Below are positions 46,067-54,163 of a stretch of DNA of 64,000 nucleotides, piece by piece. The translations under genes were made by a program, and so were the position numbers. The DNA comes from Methylobacterium persicinum (lineage in GTDB: Bacteria; Pseudomonadota; Alphaproteobacteria; Rhizobiales; Beijerinckiaceae), in NCBI RefSeq assembly GCF_022179525.1, contig NZ_BPQX01000033.1, positions 62,001 through 126,000 on the forward strand. The letters are read 5' to 3'. A model generated the notes under the pieces. The model saw only the letters and a list, made by a program, of their open reading frames with translations, searched no databases and was not told the DNA's origin. Every line of letters starts with the position of its first letter. Within the stretch, counting starts at the first letter, position 1.

Positions 46067-48217
46067 ATGCTCGATCATGGCGGTGGATCAGCCGGGCAGC
46101 GTCGGTTGCCGGGTGCCGCCGAGCGCTTCCTGTCCAAGGCGGTGGCGCATCGCGAGGCCGGGCGTCTCGACAAGGCGCGGCGGAACATCGACCGCGCTCT
46201 GGAAATCGCCCCCGATCACGCCAACGCCCGCTACGAGCTCGGCGTATTGCTGTCCCGGGACGAAGGGCCTGCGGCGGCGGTTCCACATTTCGCCGCGGCC
46301 CTGAAGGGCGCGCAGAGCAAGGCCAGCTACTGGATCGCCCTTCTCGGTGCCCTGCTGGAATCGCAACGGATCGACGAGGCGAAGCTCATCGCCGAGCGGT
46401 TCCGGGCGACCGGTCTCGCAGAGACGGCGACCGCCGCCCTCGGCGTCCTCGTCAAGCGCGCCGTGGATCTGGGAAAGGGCCTTTACGAAGTCCAGGACTT
46501 CGCGCGGGCCGAGGCCTACCTGGAATTCGCCATCGCGATGGACGAGACCCACCCGGACGCGACGTTCCTGGCAGGGGCGATCGCAGCCCGGACGAACCGG
46601 CTGCAGATGGCCTTCGACCTCATGAGCATCGCCATCTACAGGACGCCCGACAGGGCCCTGTACTTCGCCGGGCTCGGCGCCGTGCTCAACATGATGGATG
46701 ACGAGGGGGGCGCGCTTTCGGCCCTGGAAAAGTCCCTCGAACTGGATCCGGACCTCGCCGTCACCCACACGAACCTCGCCGGGTTTCTCCACAAACGCTC
46801 CCGCTACGCTGACGCGATGCGCCATGCCGACCGGGCTTTGGAGATCGATCCGGATTGCGCCGGCGCCCACGTCAACCGCGGGCAGATCCTGAAGAGCATC
46901 GGCAGGCTGCACGAGGCGATCGCGGCCCTTGACCGTGCCACCACCCTCACGCCCCTCAACATCGACGCCCATTCCAACCGGCTGTTCACGAAGCTCTACG
47001 CGGGCGATATCCCGCACGAGGATTATGTCGCCGATGCCAGGGCCTTCGGGCGCCGCTTCGCCGACCCCCTGAGGCGCAAACGACCGTTCCGGAACGACCG
47101 CGACCCGAACCGGCGGTTGCGGATCGGTTTCGTCTCCGGCGACTTGTGCGGCCACGCCGTCGCGCGCTTCCTCGAACCCTGCATCGAGCGCTTCGACCGC
47201 GGCGCCTTCGAGATCTTCGCCTACATGACCCGGGCGACCGAGGACGGCGTATCTGCCCGCCTCCGTCCGCTCTTCGACCACTGGCTGAACATCGCCGCGA
47301 TCGGCGACGAAGAGGCGGCCGACCGGATCGAGGCGGACGGGATCGATATCCTCGTGGATCTGTCCGGCCACAGCTCCTACCACCGGCTGATGCTGTTCGC
47401 CCGCAAGCCGGCGCCGATCCAGGTGACGTGGATGGGGCACCCGGCGACGACGGGCCTGAGCGCGCTCGATTACCGCCTCACCGACGACGTGCAGGATGGC
47501 GACGCCTCCGACGCCTTCCACACCGAGACCCTGTGGCGTCTTCCCCGCGTGTCCGCGACCTACCGGCTCGCGGACGAACTGCCTCCGGTGCGCGACCGCG
47601 CCCCGTTCGAGGACAACGGTACCATCACCTTCGGCGTATTGAACCGGTTCGAGAAGGTGAGCGACGCGGCCCTTCAGTGCTGGGGCCGCATCCTCGCCGC
47701 CGTGCCGGATGCGCGGCTCTTCATGGTGGTAGGTGACGCCGAGACTCCCGAGATGCGCGCTCAGGTCGATGAACGCCTCAGCCGCGCCGGGATCGACCTC
47801 GACCGCCTCATCCTCCAGGGTCGAGTGAGCGAGGGCTACTTCGAGTTGTACCATCGGGTCGACATCGCCCTCGACCCGTTCCCCTACAATGGCGGCACGA
47901 CGAGCTGTGACACGCTCAGCATGGGCGTGCCGTTCGTGACCCTGTGCGGCACCGTCGCCACCGAGCGCACCGGCGCAACCGTGCTCGGCGCCCTGGATCT
48001 CGACGAACTGGTCACGCACACGCAGGACGATTATGTCGCCCTCTGCGTCGCCCTGGCGACGGACCGTGACCGCTTGCTCAGACTTCGCGACGGGCTGCGG
48101 GAGCGGATGCTCGCCAGCCCCCTGACCGATCACGCCCGCCTCGCGGGCGAGGTCGAGAAGGCCTTCCGCGCCATGTGGCTCCGCTGGGCGACAGGTGTAC
48201 CATGCGCACGCGGATGA
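46067..48217 (+). CDS. TPR-repeat protein with O-GlcNAc-transferase-like (GT41/SPINDLY) domain
   Basis: A 716-residue fusion. Residues about 20-310 contain TPR repeats (A-L-E-I-A-P-D-H-A-N-A-R-Y-E-L-G, S-L-E-L-D-P-D-L-A-V-T-H-T-N-L-A). Residues about 340-700 are a GT41 catalytic domain: I-G-F-V-S-G-D-L-C-G-H-A-V, P-I-Q-V-T-W-M-G-H-P-A-T-T-G, F-G-V-L-N-R-F-E-K-V-S, and D-P-F-P-Y-N-G-G-T-T. Such enzymes move a sugar from a nucleotide donor onto Ser/Thr of proteins. Start at ATG 46067 follows GGAGGGG; GTG at 46052 is inside that site. Its stop overlaps the next ATG. Confidence 0.9.
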   Translation: MLDHGGGSAGQRRLPGAAERFLSKAVAHREAGRLDKARRNIDRALEIAPDHANARYELGVLLSRDEGPAAAVPHFAAALKGAQSKASYWIALLGALLESQRIDEAKLIAERFRATGLAETATAALGVLVKRAVDLGKGLYEVQDFARAEAYLEFAIAMDETHPDATFLAGAIAARTNRLQMAFDLMSIAIYRTPDRALYFAGLGAVLNMMDDEGGALSALEKSLELDPDLAVTHTNLAGFLHKRSRYADAMRHADRALEIDPDCAGAHVNRGQILKSIGRLHEAIAALDRATTLTPLNIDAHSNRLFTKLYAGDIPHEDYVADARAFGRRFADPLRRKRPFRNDRDPNRRLRIGFVSGDLCGHAVARFLEPCIERFDRGAFEIFAYMTRATEDGVSARLRPLFDHWLNIAAIGDEEAADRIEADGIDILVDLSGHSSYHRLMLFARKPAPIQVTWMGHPATTGLSALDYRLTDDVQDGDASDAFHTETLWRLPRVSATYRLADELPPVRDRAPFEDNGTITFGVLNRFEKVSDAALQCWGRILAAVPDARLFMVVGDAETPEMRAQVDERLSRAGIDLDRLILQGRVSEGYFELYHRVDIALDPFPYNGGTTSCDTLSMGVPFVTLCGTVATERTGATVLGALDLDELVTHTQDDYVALCVALATDRDRLLRLRDGLRERMLASPLTDHARLAGEVEKAFRAMWLRWATGVPCARG

Positions 48218-49503
48218 CCCGTTCCGAGGACCCCGCCGATGTCCGCCCGCGCCGGCGGAACGGCCCCGTCGGTTCCATGGCACCTTCCACGCTGATCGAA
48301 GATGCCCTGGCCGAAAAGCTCGCCGCCGCCGCCCGCGACCCGGCGCTGCTGAACCGGCCGGAGGTCGACCCGTCGCCGCTGCGGAGCGGCGGCGGCCCAG
48401 TCTACGTCACCAAGCCATTCCTCCCGCCGTTCGCCGAGTTCGAACCGCTGCTGCGGGAGATCTGGGAGCGGAGGGTGCTGACCAATGGCGGCCCCTACCA
48501 CCAGGAATTCGAGCGTCGGCTGGCCGAGCATCTCGGCGTCGCCCACGTCGCCCTGTTCAACAACGCCACGACAGCGCTCATCATGGCCCTGCGGGCACTC
48601 GGGCTGTCCGGCGAAGTCATCACGACCCCCTATTCCTTCGTGGCGACCTCGCACGCGCTGCTGTGGAGCGGCCTGACCCCGGTCTTCGCCGACGTCGATC
48701 CGGTGACGTTGAACCTCGATCCGGTCTCGGTCGAAGCCGCCATCGGCCCGCGCACCCAGGCGATCCTCCCGGTCCACTGCTACGGTCACCCCTGCGATGT
48801 GGAGAGCCTCGCCGCTATCGCCCGCCGGCACGACCTGAAGATCGTCTACGATGCCGCGCACGCCTTCGGCGTCCGGGACCCGGGGGGCTCGATCCTGCGG
48901 CACGGCGACCTCTCCGTGCTCAGCTTTCACGCCACGAAAGTCTTCAACACCTTCGAGGGTGGCGCGATCGTCTGTGCGGACCCACGGCAGAAAGAACACC
49001 TCGACAAACTCAAAAACTTCGGCATCGAGGACGAGACCCTGGTGACCGAATGCGGTCTCAACGGCAAGATGAGCGAGTTCAACGCCGCCCTCGGCCTGCT
49101 CCAGCTCCGCTACATCGACGCGGCGATCGGCCGGCGCGGCGCCATTGATCGCATCTACCGGGAAGGCCTTGCCGGCATCGCGGGTGTCACCTGCCTCGAC
49201 CGCGCCGGGGAGGTCGAGGCGAACTATGCCTATTTCCCCATCCTTGTCGGGCCGGACTACCCGGTGGCCCGGGACACCCTGTGGGAGATCCTGAAGGCGG
49301 ACGGTATCAACACGCGGCGTTACTTCCACCCACTGATCTCCGATCACCCGATGTATGTCGGGTTGTCGAGCGCGGACCGCTCCCGCCTGCCCGTGGCGGC
49401 GCGGGCCGCCGACCAGATCCTCTGCCTTCCGATCTATCCCGATCTCGAGGCGGAGGTGATGTCACGGGTGATCCACCGCATCGCCGACCCCCTCCGGAGA
49501 TGA
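48214..49503 (+). CDS. DegT/DnrJ/EryC1/StrS-family sugar aminotransferase
   Basis: A 429-residue PLP enzyme that installs amino groups on nucleotide-activated keto-sugars. The cofactor lysine is in S-F-H-A-T-K-V-F, preceded by V-Y-D-A-A-H-A-F-G and followed by E-G-G-A-I-V. The family substrate loop L-N-G-K-M-S-E-F-N-A-A-L-G is present. ATGA overlap with the upstream stop supports 48214; ATG at 48202 behind ACAGGTG is an alternative. The first 35-40 residues are polar and extra relative to most relatives. Confidence 0.9.
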   Translation: MTRSEDPADVRPRRRNGPVGSMAPSTLIEDALAEKLAAAARDPALLNRPEVDPSPLRSGGGPVYVTKPFLPPFAEFEPLLREIWERRVLTNGGPYHQEFERRLAEHLGVAHVALFNNATTALIMALRALGLSGEVITTPYSFVATSHALLWSGLTPVFADVDPVTLNLDPVSVEAAIGPRTQAILPVHCYGHPCDVESLAAIARRHDLKIVYDAAHAFGVRDPGGSILRHGDLSVLSFHATKVFNTFEGGAIVCADPRQKEHLDKLKNFGIEDETLVTECGLNGKMSEFNAALGLLQLRYIDAAIGRRGAIDRIYREGLAGIAGVTCLDRAGEVEANYAYFPILVGPDYPVARDTLWEILKADGINTRRYFHPLISDHPMYVGLSSADRSRLPVAARAADQILCLPIYPDLEAEVMSRVIHRIADPLRR

Positions 49504-49510
49504 AGCGGGC

Positions 49511-50260
49511 ATGCGCGTCGCGATCATGCAGCCTTATCTTCTTCCGTATATCGGTTACTTCCAACTGATCGCTGCGGTGGACCGTTTCGTCATCTACGAT
49601 ACGGTCAAATACACCAAGAAGGGCTGGATCAATCGCAACCGCTTCCTGCGCGACGGGGAGGCGGTGACGTTGACCCTGCCCCTCGCCCGCGGTGCCGACG
49701 AACTCGACATCCGCGACCGGCACGTCTCGGCCGAATTCGCGCCGGCCAAGCTGTGCGCCCAGATCGCGGGGGCCTATCGCAAGTCGCCGTTCTTCGCGGA
49801 AACGATGCCCCTCATCGAAGGCATCCTGCATCATGGGTCGGACAATCTGTTCACCCACCTCCATGCTGGTCTGACGCTGACCTGCGCGCATCTCGGAATC
49901 ATCACGCCGATCCTCGTCGCCTCGGAGATCGAGGGCGCGACCCCGTTGCGCCGGCAGGACCGGGTGCTCGACATCTGTTCCCGGCTGTCGGCCACGGTCT
50001 ACATCAATCCGATCGGCGGGACCGAACTCTACGATCCGGCGGACTTCGCCGCACGCGGGATCACCCTGCGCTTCCTGAAGGCGCGCGCCCATGCCTATCC
50101 GCAATTCGGTGCGCCGTTCGTGCCCTGGCTCTCGATCCTCGATCCGTTGATGTTCCTTGGCCGCGATGGCGTCCGCGAGACCCTGCTCGACGCCTTCGAC
50201 CTCGTCGGCGGCCTCGATGCGGCGGTGGGCGAACTGCCGCCCTGCATCGATGCAGCGTGA
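49511..50260 (+). CDS. WbqC-family protein
   Basis: A 249-residue cytosolic protein with the WbqC start M-Q-P-Y-L-L-P-Y-I-G-Y-F-Q-L and the Y-D-T-V-K-Y-T-K-K-G-W-I-N-R-N block. WbqC-like proteins occur in O-antigen and other amino-sugar gene clusters and are thought to act in sugar biosynthesis or transfer; the exact reaction is not settled. It follows the aminotransferase by 7 bp and overlaps the next gene by 11 bp. Confidence 0.9.
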   Translation: MRVAIMQPYLLPYIGYFQLIAAVDRFVIYDTVKYTKKGWINRNRFLRDGEAVTLTLPLARGADELDIRDRHVSAEFAPAKLCAQIAGAYRKSPFFAETMPLIEGILHHGSDNLFTHLHAGLTLTCAHLGIITPILVASEIEGATPLRRQDRVLDICSRLSATVYINPIGGTELYDPADFAARGITLRFLKARAHAYPQFGAPFVPWLSILDPLMFLGRDGVRETLLDAFDLVGGLDAAVGELPPCIDAA

Positions 50261-50738
50261 CGCCGTGCCGATCCAGTTCGGGCACAACTTGTCCGGTGCG
50301 GCGGAGATCGAGACTCACCTGACGGCCTGCTCGGATCGTTTCATCCCACCGCTCGCCGGCCGGGTCATCATTCCCGACTATGCCGCGAAACTAGCTCAGC
50401 GAGCCGAACGTTTCGAGGCGTGGAGCGCTGACACCCTCGTGGGATTGGTCGCTGTCTACTGCCCGGCGGCGACACCAGCTCGAGGCCCGGACGCGGAGGC
50501 TCGACGGCCACCCGGAGACGCTTTCGTGAGCAATGTCAGTGTTTTACCCAGCTATTCCAACCGCGGGATTGCGCGGGAACTGCTGGCGAAGGCCACCGCA
50601 TATTCGCGGACTCGCGCCGTGCGCATCGTCCTGGAAGTCGACCGGCGGGCCCCTGCCCTCCGCTTGTATGAGGCCAGCGGTTTCGCGGTCGAGGCGGTAG
50701 ACGGCGATACCCTCACCCTCGCGCGGCTTCTGGCTTGA
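50250..50738 (+). CDS. GNAT-family N-acetyltransferase
   Basis: A 162-residue acetyltransferase. The acetyl-CoA loop region reads V-S-V-L-P-S-Y-S-N-R-G-I-A-R-E-L-L, and the C-terminal A-L-R-L-Y-E-A-S-G-F is the usual GNAT ending. Next to a sugar aminotransferase it is a good candidate for acetylating the newly formed amino-sugar, though GNATs act on many amines. Its start lies within the end of the WbqC gene, so the four genes from 46067 form one coupled unit. Confidence 0.87.
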   Translation: MQRDAVPIQFGHNLSGAAEIETHLTACSDRFIPPLAGRVIIPDYAAKLAQRAERFEAWSADTLVGLVAVYCPAATPARGPDAEARRPPGDAFVSNVSVLPSYSNRGIARELLAKATAYSRTRAVRIVLEVDRRAPALRLYEASGFAVEAVDGDTLTLARLLA

Positions 50739-50958
50739 GATCCACGGTCGATAAGGTTCCGTCACCGTGCCGCGACGGACAGTCACGGAAACAGAATCGT
50801 TCGAGTAGAGATTGAGCGTTCCAACGGATACCGACACATTTTCACTGTGTCTCCAATACATCACGCGCGGACTGTCCGCTTCGAGCGACGATCGACGTCA
50901 TATCGGCGCCCCGAGAATTGCGGCATAGGCCGCAGCCCACGCGATCGAGGGAGAATCG

Positions 50959-51222
50959 ATGTCCGGTCGGCGGACGAAGGCTGCTGTTGTTCTGGCGTTC
51001 GTTGCCGCGATGCTGCCTCTCGCGAGCGGCGTCCGGGCCGACCCTGTCGCACCGCAGCAGCGGGCGGCCAAAGACGTGGAGTCGACGTCATCCGTCACCT
51101 TGGGCCGGCTCAGCGTGAAGATGCTCGGGGTGGATCGGCCCTGGGATCCGCACATCTGCATCGGCTGCGACGGGAATAGCGGAGCGCCCCGCACCCGGTT
51201 CGGACATCTCCGGAACCGATAG
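50959..51222 (+). CDS. Small secreted hypothetical protein
   Basis: An 87-residue protein with a signal peptide (A-A-V-V-L-A-F-V-A-A-M-L-P-L, cleaved near V-R-A-D). The mature part has two cysteines in H-I-C-I-G-C-D, a spacing that could bind metal or form a disulfide. No family recognised. A GGGAGA ribosome site lies at good distance. It stands alone in a spacer after the glycosylation genes and converges on the P450 operon. Confidence 0.72.
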   Translation: MSGRRTKAAVVLAFVAAMLPLASGVRADPVAPQQRAAKDVESTSSVTLGRLSVKMLGVDRPWDPHICIGCDGNSGAPRTRFGHLRNR

Positions 51223-51270
51223 GCGGTGATCGGTGCGGATCCCTTAGGAACCCCTTCCCCTGCCCCTCCC

Positions 51271-51364
51271 CGTCATTGCGAGCGTAGCGAAGCAATCCAC
51301 GGAAGCGGAACGTCGAACGTCGTGGCGCTGGCCCTGGATTGCTTCGCTTCGCTCGCAATGACGG
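51271..51364. repeat. Intergenic palindromic repeat, copy 5
   Basis: The cleanest copy: cgtcattgcgagcgtagcga at the left and ttcgcttcgctcgcaatgac at the right are near-perfect reverse complements. It lies between the convergent small secreted protein gene and the P450 gene. Confidence 0.88.
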
Positions 51365-51400
51365 AAGAGGCAGTATGAAGAGAGCGTCCCTGATAAGGTT

Positions 51401-52642
51401 CTAGACGATGCCCGCGATGCGGATGCCGAGGTTCTGCGGGCCCCGCAGCGAGGCTCCGGGGCGATAGGGCGGCGGGTCGGCGAGAAGACTCGGCTGGCGC
51501 AGTCGCTGGCAGAGCCGGACCAGGGCGATCTCCGCCTCGATCCGGGCAAGCGGTGCGCCGACGCAATAGTGCAGGCCACCCCCGAACCCGAAATGCTGAA
51601 CGTCGTCCCGGTCGGGATCGAAGCGGTCGGGATCGGTGAAACGCTCGGGATCGCGGTTACCGGCGGCGAAGAGCAGGATCACCGGAGCCCCCTTCGGGAT
51701 CGTCGTCCCGGCGATTTCGATCTCACCCAGCGCCTTGCGCGTCCGGAAATGGACGGGTGGCTCGAAACGCAGGAGTTCCTCGATGAGCTGTGGCGCTCGC
51801 TCGGGGTCGGCCTTGAGGCGGGCAAGCTCGTCCGGGTGCCGGAGCAGAGTGAGCATGCCGTTGGTGATCAGGTTCACGGTGGTCTCATGCCCGGCCACGA
51901 GGAGCAGGACCGCGGTCGAGATGAGATCGACATCGCCCATGGCGGGCTGGTCGGGGGTGCCACGCCGGGCGAGGCCGCTGAGCATGTCGTCGGCCGGATG
52001 CCGGCGCTTCTCCCGGATGAGCCCGCGCATATAGGCGGCGATGGCGTCGAAGGTGGTCACCGTGACGCGCCTCGTGTCCTCGTCCCGGCGGGCATCCGGT
52101 TCGAGGGCCGTGGCCAGCCGCGTGGCCCAGTCATGGAACTGTGGCTCGTCCTTTTCCGGTACGCCCAGGAGTTCGCAGATGATGGCGACGGGCAGCGGGT
52201 AGGACAGATCCTCGACGAGGCAGACCTTGTCGCGCCCGCGGCATGCCTCGATCAGCTTGTCGACATGCGAGACGACCCGCTGATGCAGGCCGTTGACCCG
52301 GTGGATGGTGAACTCCTTCATCACGAAACCGCGCAGGGTGTCATGGTCGGGCGGATCACGGAAGATCAGCGGCCGGTGCCCGTTGGCCACGCGATTCTTG
52401 ATCGGGTTGAGAATCCAATCCCGCAGCGGATTGCCGGTGCGCGGACGCCGCGACGGCGGCAGATCCTGGGAACTCAGGCGCGGATCGAAGATCAGGCTGC
52501 GGATCGCGGCATGGGTGCTGACCACGTAGGCCCCGTCGCGCTGGCGGGTCACGGGGTTCCGACGGAACCGCGCGTAGATCGGATAGGGATCGGCCCGGTT
52601 GCCGGGATCGAGCACTTCGGCGAACAGGGTGTCGTCAGACAT
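51401..52642 (-). CDS. Cytochrome P450 (bacterial, ferredoxin-dependent class)
   Basis: A 413-residue soluble P450. The I-helix oxygen motif A-G-H-E-T-T (250-255), the E-x-x-R pair (E289, R292), and the heme loop F-G-F-G-G-G-L-H-Y-C-V-G with the Cys360 thiolate are all intact. It should hydroxylate or otherwise oxidise a small molecule using electrons from the ferredoxin and reductase encoded just upstream. The start overlaps the reductase stop by 8 bp. Substrate unknown; the adjacent glycosyltransferase suggests the product is then glycosylated. Confidence 0.95.
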   Translation of the reverse strand: MSDDTLFAEVLDPGNRADPYPIYARFRRNPVTRQRDGAYVVSTHAAIRSLIFDPRLSSQDLPPSRRPRTGNPLRDWILNPIKNRVANGHRPLIFRDPPDHDTLRGFVMKEFTIHRVNGLHQRVVSHVDKLIEACRGRDKVCLVEDLSYPLPVAIICELLGVPEKDEPQFHDWATRLATALEPDARRDEDTRRVTVTTFDAIAAYMRGLIREKRRHPADDMLSGLARRGTPDQPAMGDVDLISTAVLLLVAGHETTVNLITNGMLTLLRHPDELARLKADPERAPQLIEELLRFEPPVHFRTRKALGEIEIAGTTIPKGAPVILLFAAGNRDPERFTDPDRFDPDRDDVQHFGFGGGLHYCVGAPLARIEAEIALVRLCQRLRQPSLLADPPPYRPGASLRGPQNLGIRIAGIV

Positions 52643-53951
52643 GGGCGCTCTCCCGCGGCTGCAGCTTTGCGGCAGGTCCGGGCCGCGGCCCGGGGAAGCC
52701 CGGCGCCATCGTTTCGATGCGGCTCTGGTCTATCGCATCGAGGATCGGCGGGAAGGCGGCCCCGGCCAGGATCCGGTCGGCATAGGCTGGCAGCCACCGC
52801 GCTTGGTCGAACGACACGGCGGCGATGCTGCGTCCGGCCCGTCCGTAGACGGCGAGGAAGCGCAGCCCGGCTCGGCTCCCCTGCACGATCGCGACGGAGT
52901 CGGCTCCGTCGGTGAGGCCGACGGCCTTGATGTTGATGCCGAATTGGCTCGACCAGAAGGCCGGCAGGTGCGTGTAGATCTGCGGATCCTCCGGTCGCAG
53001 CATGTTACCCGCCGCGTGGGCCGCCTGCTCCACGGCGTTGCCCCAGTGCTCCACCGTCATCGGCTTCCAGCCGTAAAGGGGGTTCGGCCAGCGCGCGACA
53101 TCCCCCGCGGCGTAGATGTCGGGGTCGGGCTCGCCGTCCCGACCGAGGGCGCGACAGGTGCCATCGCAGGTCAAGCCGCCGGAATCGGCCATGAGTCCGC
53201 CCTCGGCCAGCCAAGCGGTGTCGCGGACGGCGCCGAGGGCGATGATGACGAGGTCCGTCTCGATGGCCCCCCCATCCTGCAGGTGAGCCCGGCGGACCCG
53301 CCCACCCTCTCCGGCGAGGCTGAGGACCTTCGCGCCGGGCCGGTAATCGACGCCGGCCCGGCGCATGCACCCCGCCAGGGTTTCGCCGACCAACGTCCCG
53401 ACCACCCGCGCGAGGGGCGTCGGATTGGGGTCGACCATGGTGACCGGCAATCCAAGATCACGGCAGCAGGACGCGGCCTCGCATCCGATGAGGCCCGCGC
53501 CGATCACGAGGACACGCTTCGGCGGCGCCGTGAGCGCTTGGCGAAGGGCGGTGGCGTCGTCGCGACCGCGAATGGTGAAGATCCCGCCAAGACCAGCCCC
53601 CTCGCCCGGCCACGGGCGTGCACGCGCGCCGGTCGCGATGAGGAGCTTGGCGAAGGGGATCACGCTGCCGTCGGCGAGGCGGATCGACTTCCCCGGCCTG
53701 TCGAGGCCGATGGCCGGATGGCCGAGCCGCCACCGTGCCCGGAGGGGATAGAGCTGCGGCAGGGTAGTCGCCTCGGGCCGCAGCTCTCCCGCGAGGACGT
53801 GCTTTGATAAGGGCGGCCGATCGTAGGGACCATACGGCTCGTCGCCGACGATGGTCAGGGGACCGTCGTAGCCGCCGCGTCGCAGGGCTTCTGCCCCACG
53901 CAGCCCCGCGAGGGAGGCGCCGACGATGACGATTCCAGGTTTTTCGCTCAT
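52635..53951 (-). CDS. NAD(P)H:ferredoxin reductase, rhodocoxin/putidaredoxin-reductase type
   Basis: A 438-residue FAD enzyme. The FAD-binding fold starts I-V-I-V-G-A-S-L-A-G-L-R-G-A-E-A-L, with D-R-P-P-L-S-K next. The NAD-binding fold has V-L-V-I-G-A-G-L-I-G-C-E-A-A, and the second FAD contact is I-Y-A-A-G-D-V-A-R-W-P-N. It should pass electrons from NAD(P)H to the ferredoxin that precedes it, with which it shares an ATGA junction. This completes a three-protein P450 electron chain in one operon. Confidence 0.93.
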   Translation of the reverse strand: MSEKPGIVIVGASLAGLRGAEALRRGGYDGPLTIVGDEPYGPYDRPPLSKHVLAGELRPEATTLPQLYPLRARWRLGHPAIGLDRPGKSIRLADGSVIPFAKLLIATGARARPWPGEGAGLGGIFTIRGRDDATALRQALTAPPKRVLVIGAGLIGCEAASCCRDLGLPVTMVDPNPTPLARVVGTLVGETLAGCMRRAGVDYRPGAKVLSLAGEGGRVRRAHLQDGGAIETDLVIIALGAVRDTAWLAEGGLMADSGGLTCDGTCRALGRDGEPDPDIYAAGDVARWPNPLYGWKPMTVEHWGNAVEQAAHAAGNMLRPEDPQIYTHLPAFWSSQFGINIKAVGLTDGADSVAIVQGSRAGLRFLAVYGRAGRSIAAVSFDQARWLPAYADRILAGAAFPPILDAIDQSRIETMAPGFPGPRPGPAAKLQPRESAHV

Positions 53952-54163
53952 GGGGCGTCCTCCCCGGCGAGAGCGGCAGGTTCGACGCTGATCGCCCGGA
54001 CGGGGCAGGCCAGCCGTGCCCGCTCGATTCGGGGACGCGCCTCTTCGGGTGGAGCGGGATCGTAGAAGAGGATCTCATGGCCCCGCAGCTCGAAGGCTTC
54101 GGGCGCAGCGTAGCAACACTGCGCGTAACCCTGGCAGCGGTTCAAATCGACGACGACACGCAT
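53948..54163 (-). CDS. [3Fe-4S]-type P450 ferredoxin
   Basis: A 71-residue ferredoxin with cluster cysteines C10, C16 and C53 (last in A-C-P-V-R-A-I). Tyr13 occupies the place of the cysteine needed for a four-iron cluster, which predicts [3Fe-4S], as in many bacterial P450 ferredoxins. The start lies 22 bp inside the end of the glycosyltransferase gene. A longer frame upstream has no support. It bridges the reductase and the P450. Confidence 0.93.
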   Translation of the reverse strand: MRVVVDLNRCQGYAQCCYAAPEAFELRGHEILFYDPAPPEEARPRIERARLACPVRAISVEPAALAGEDAP

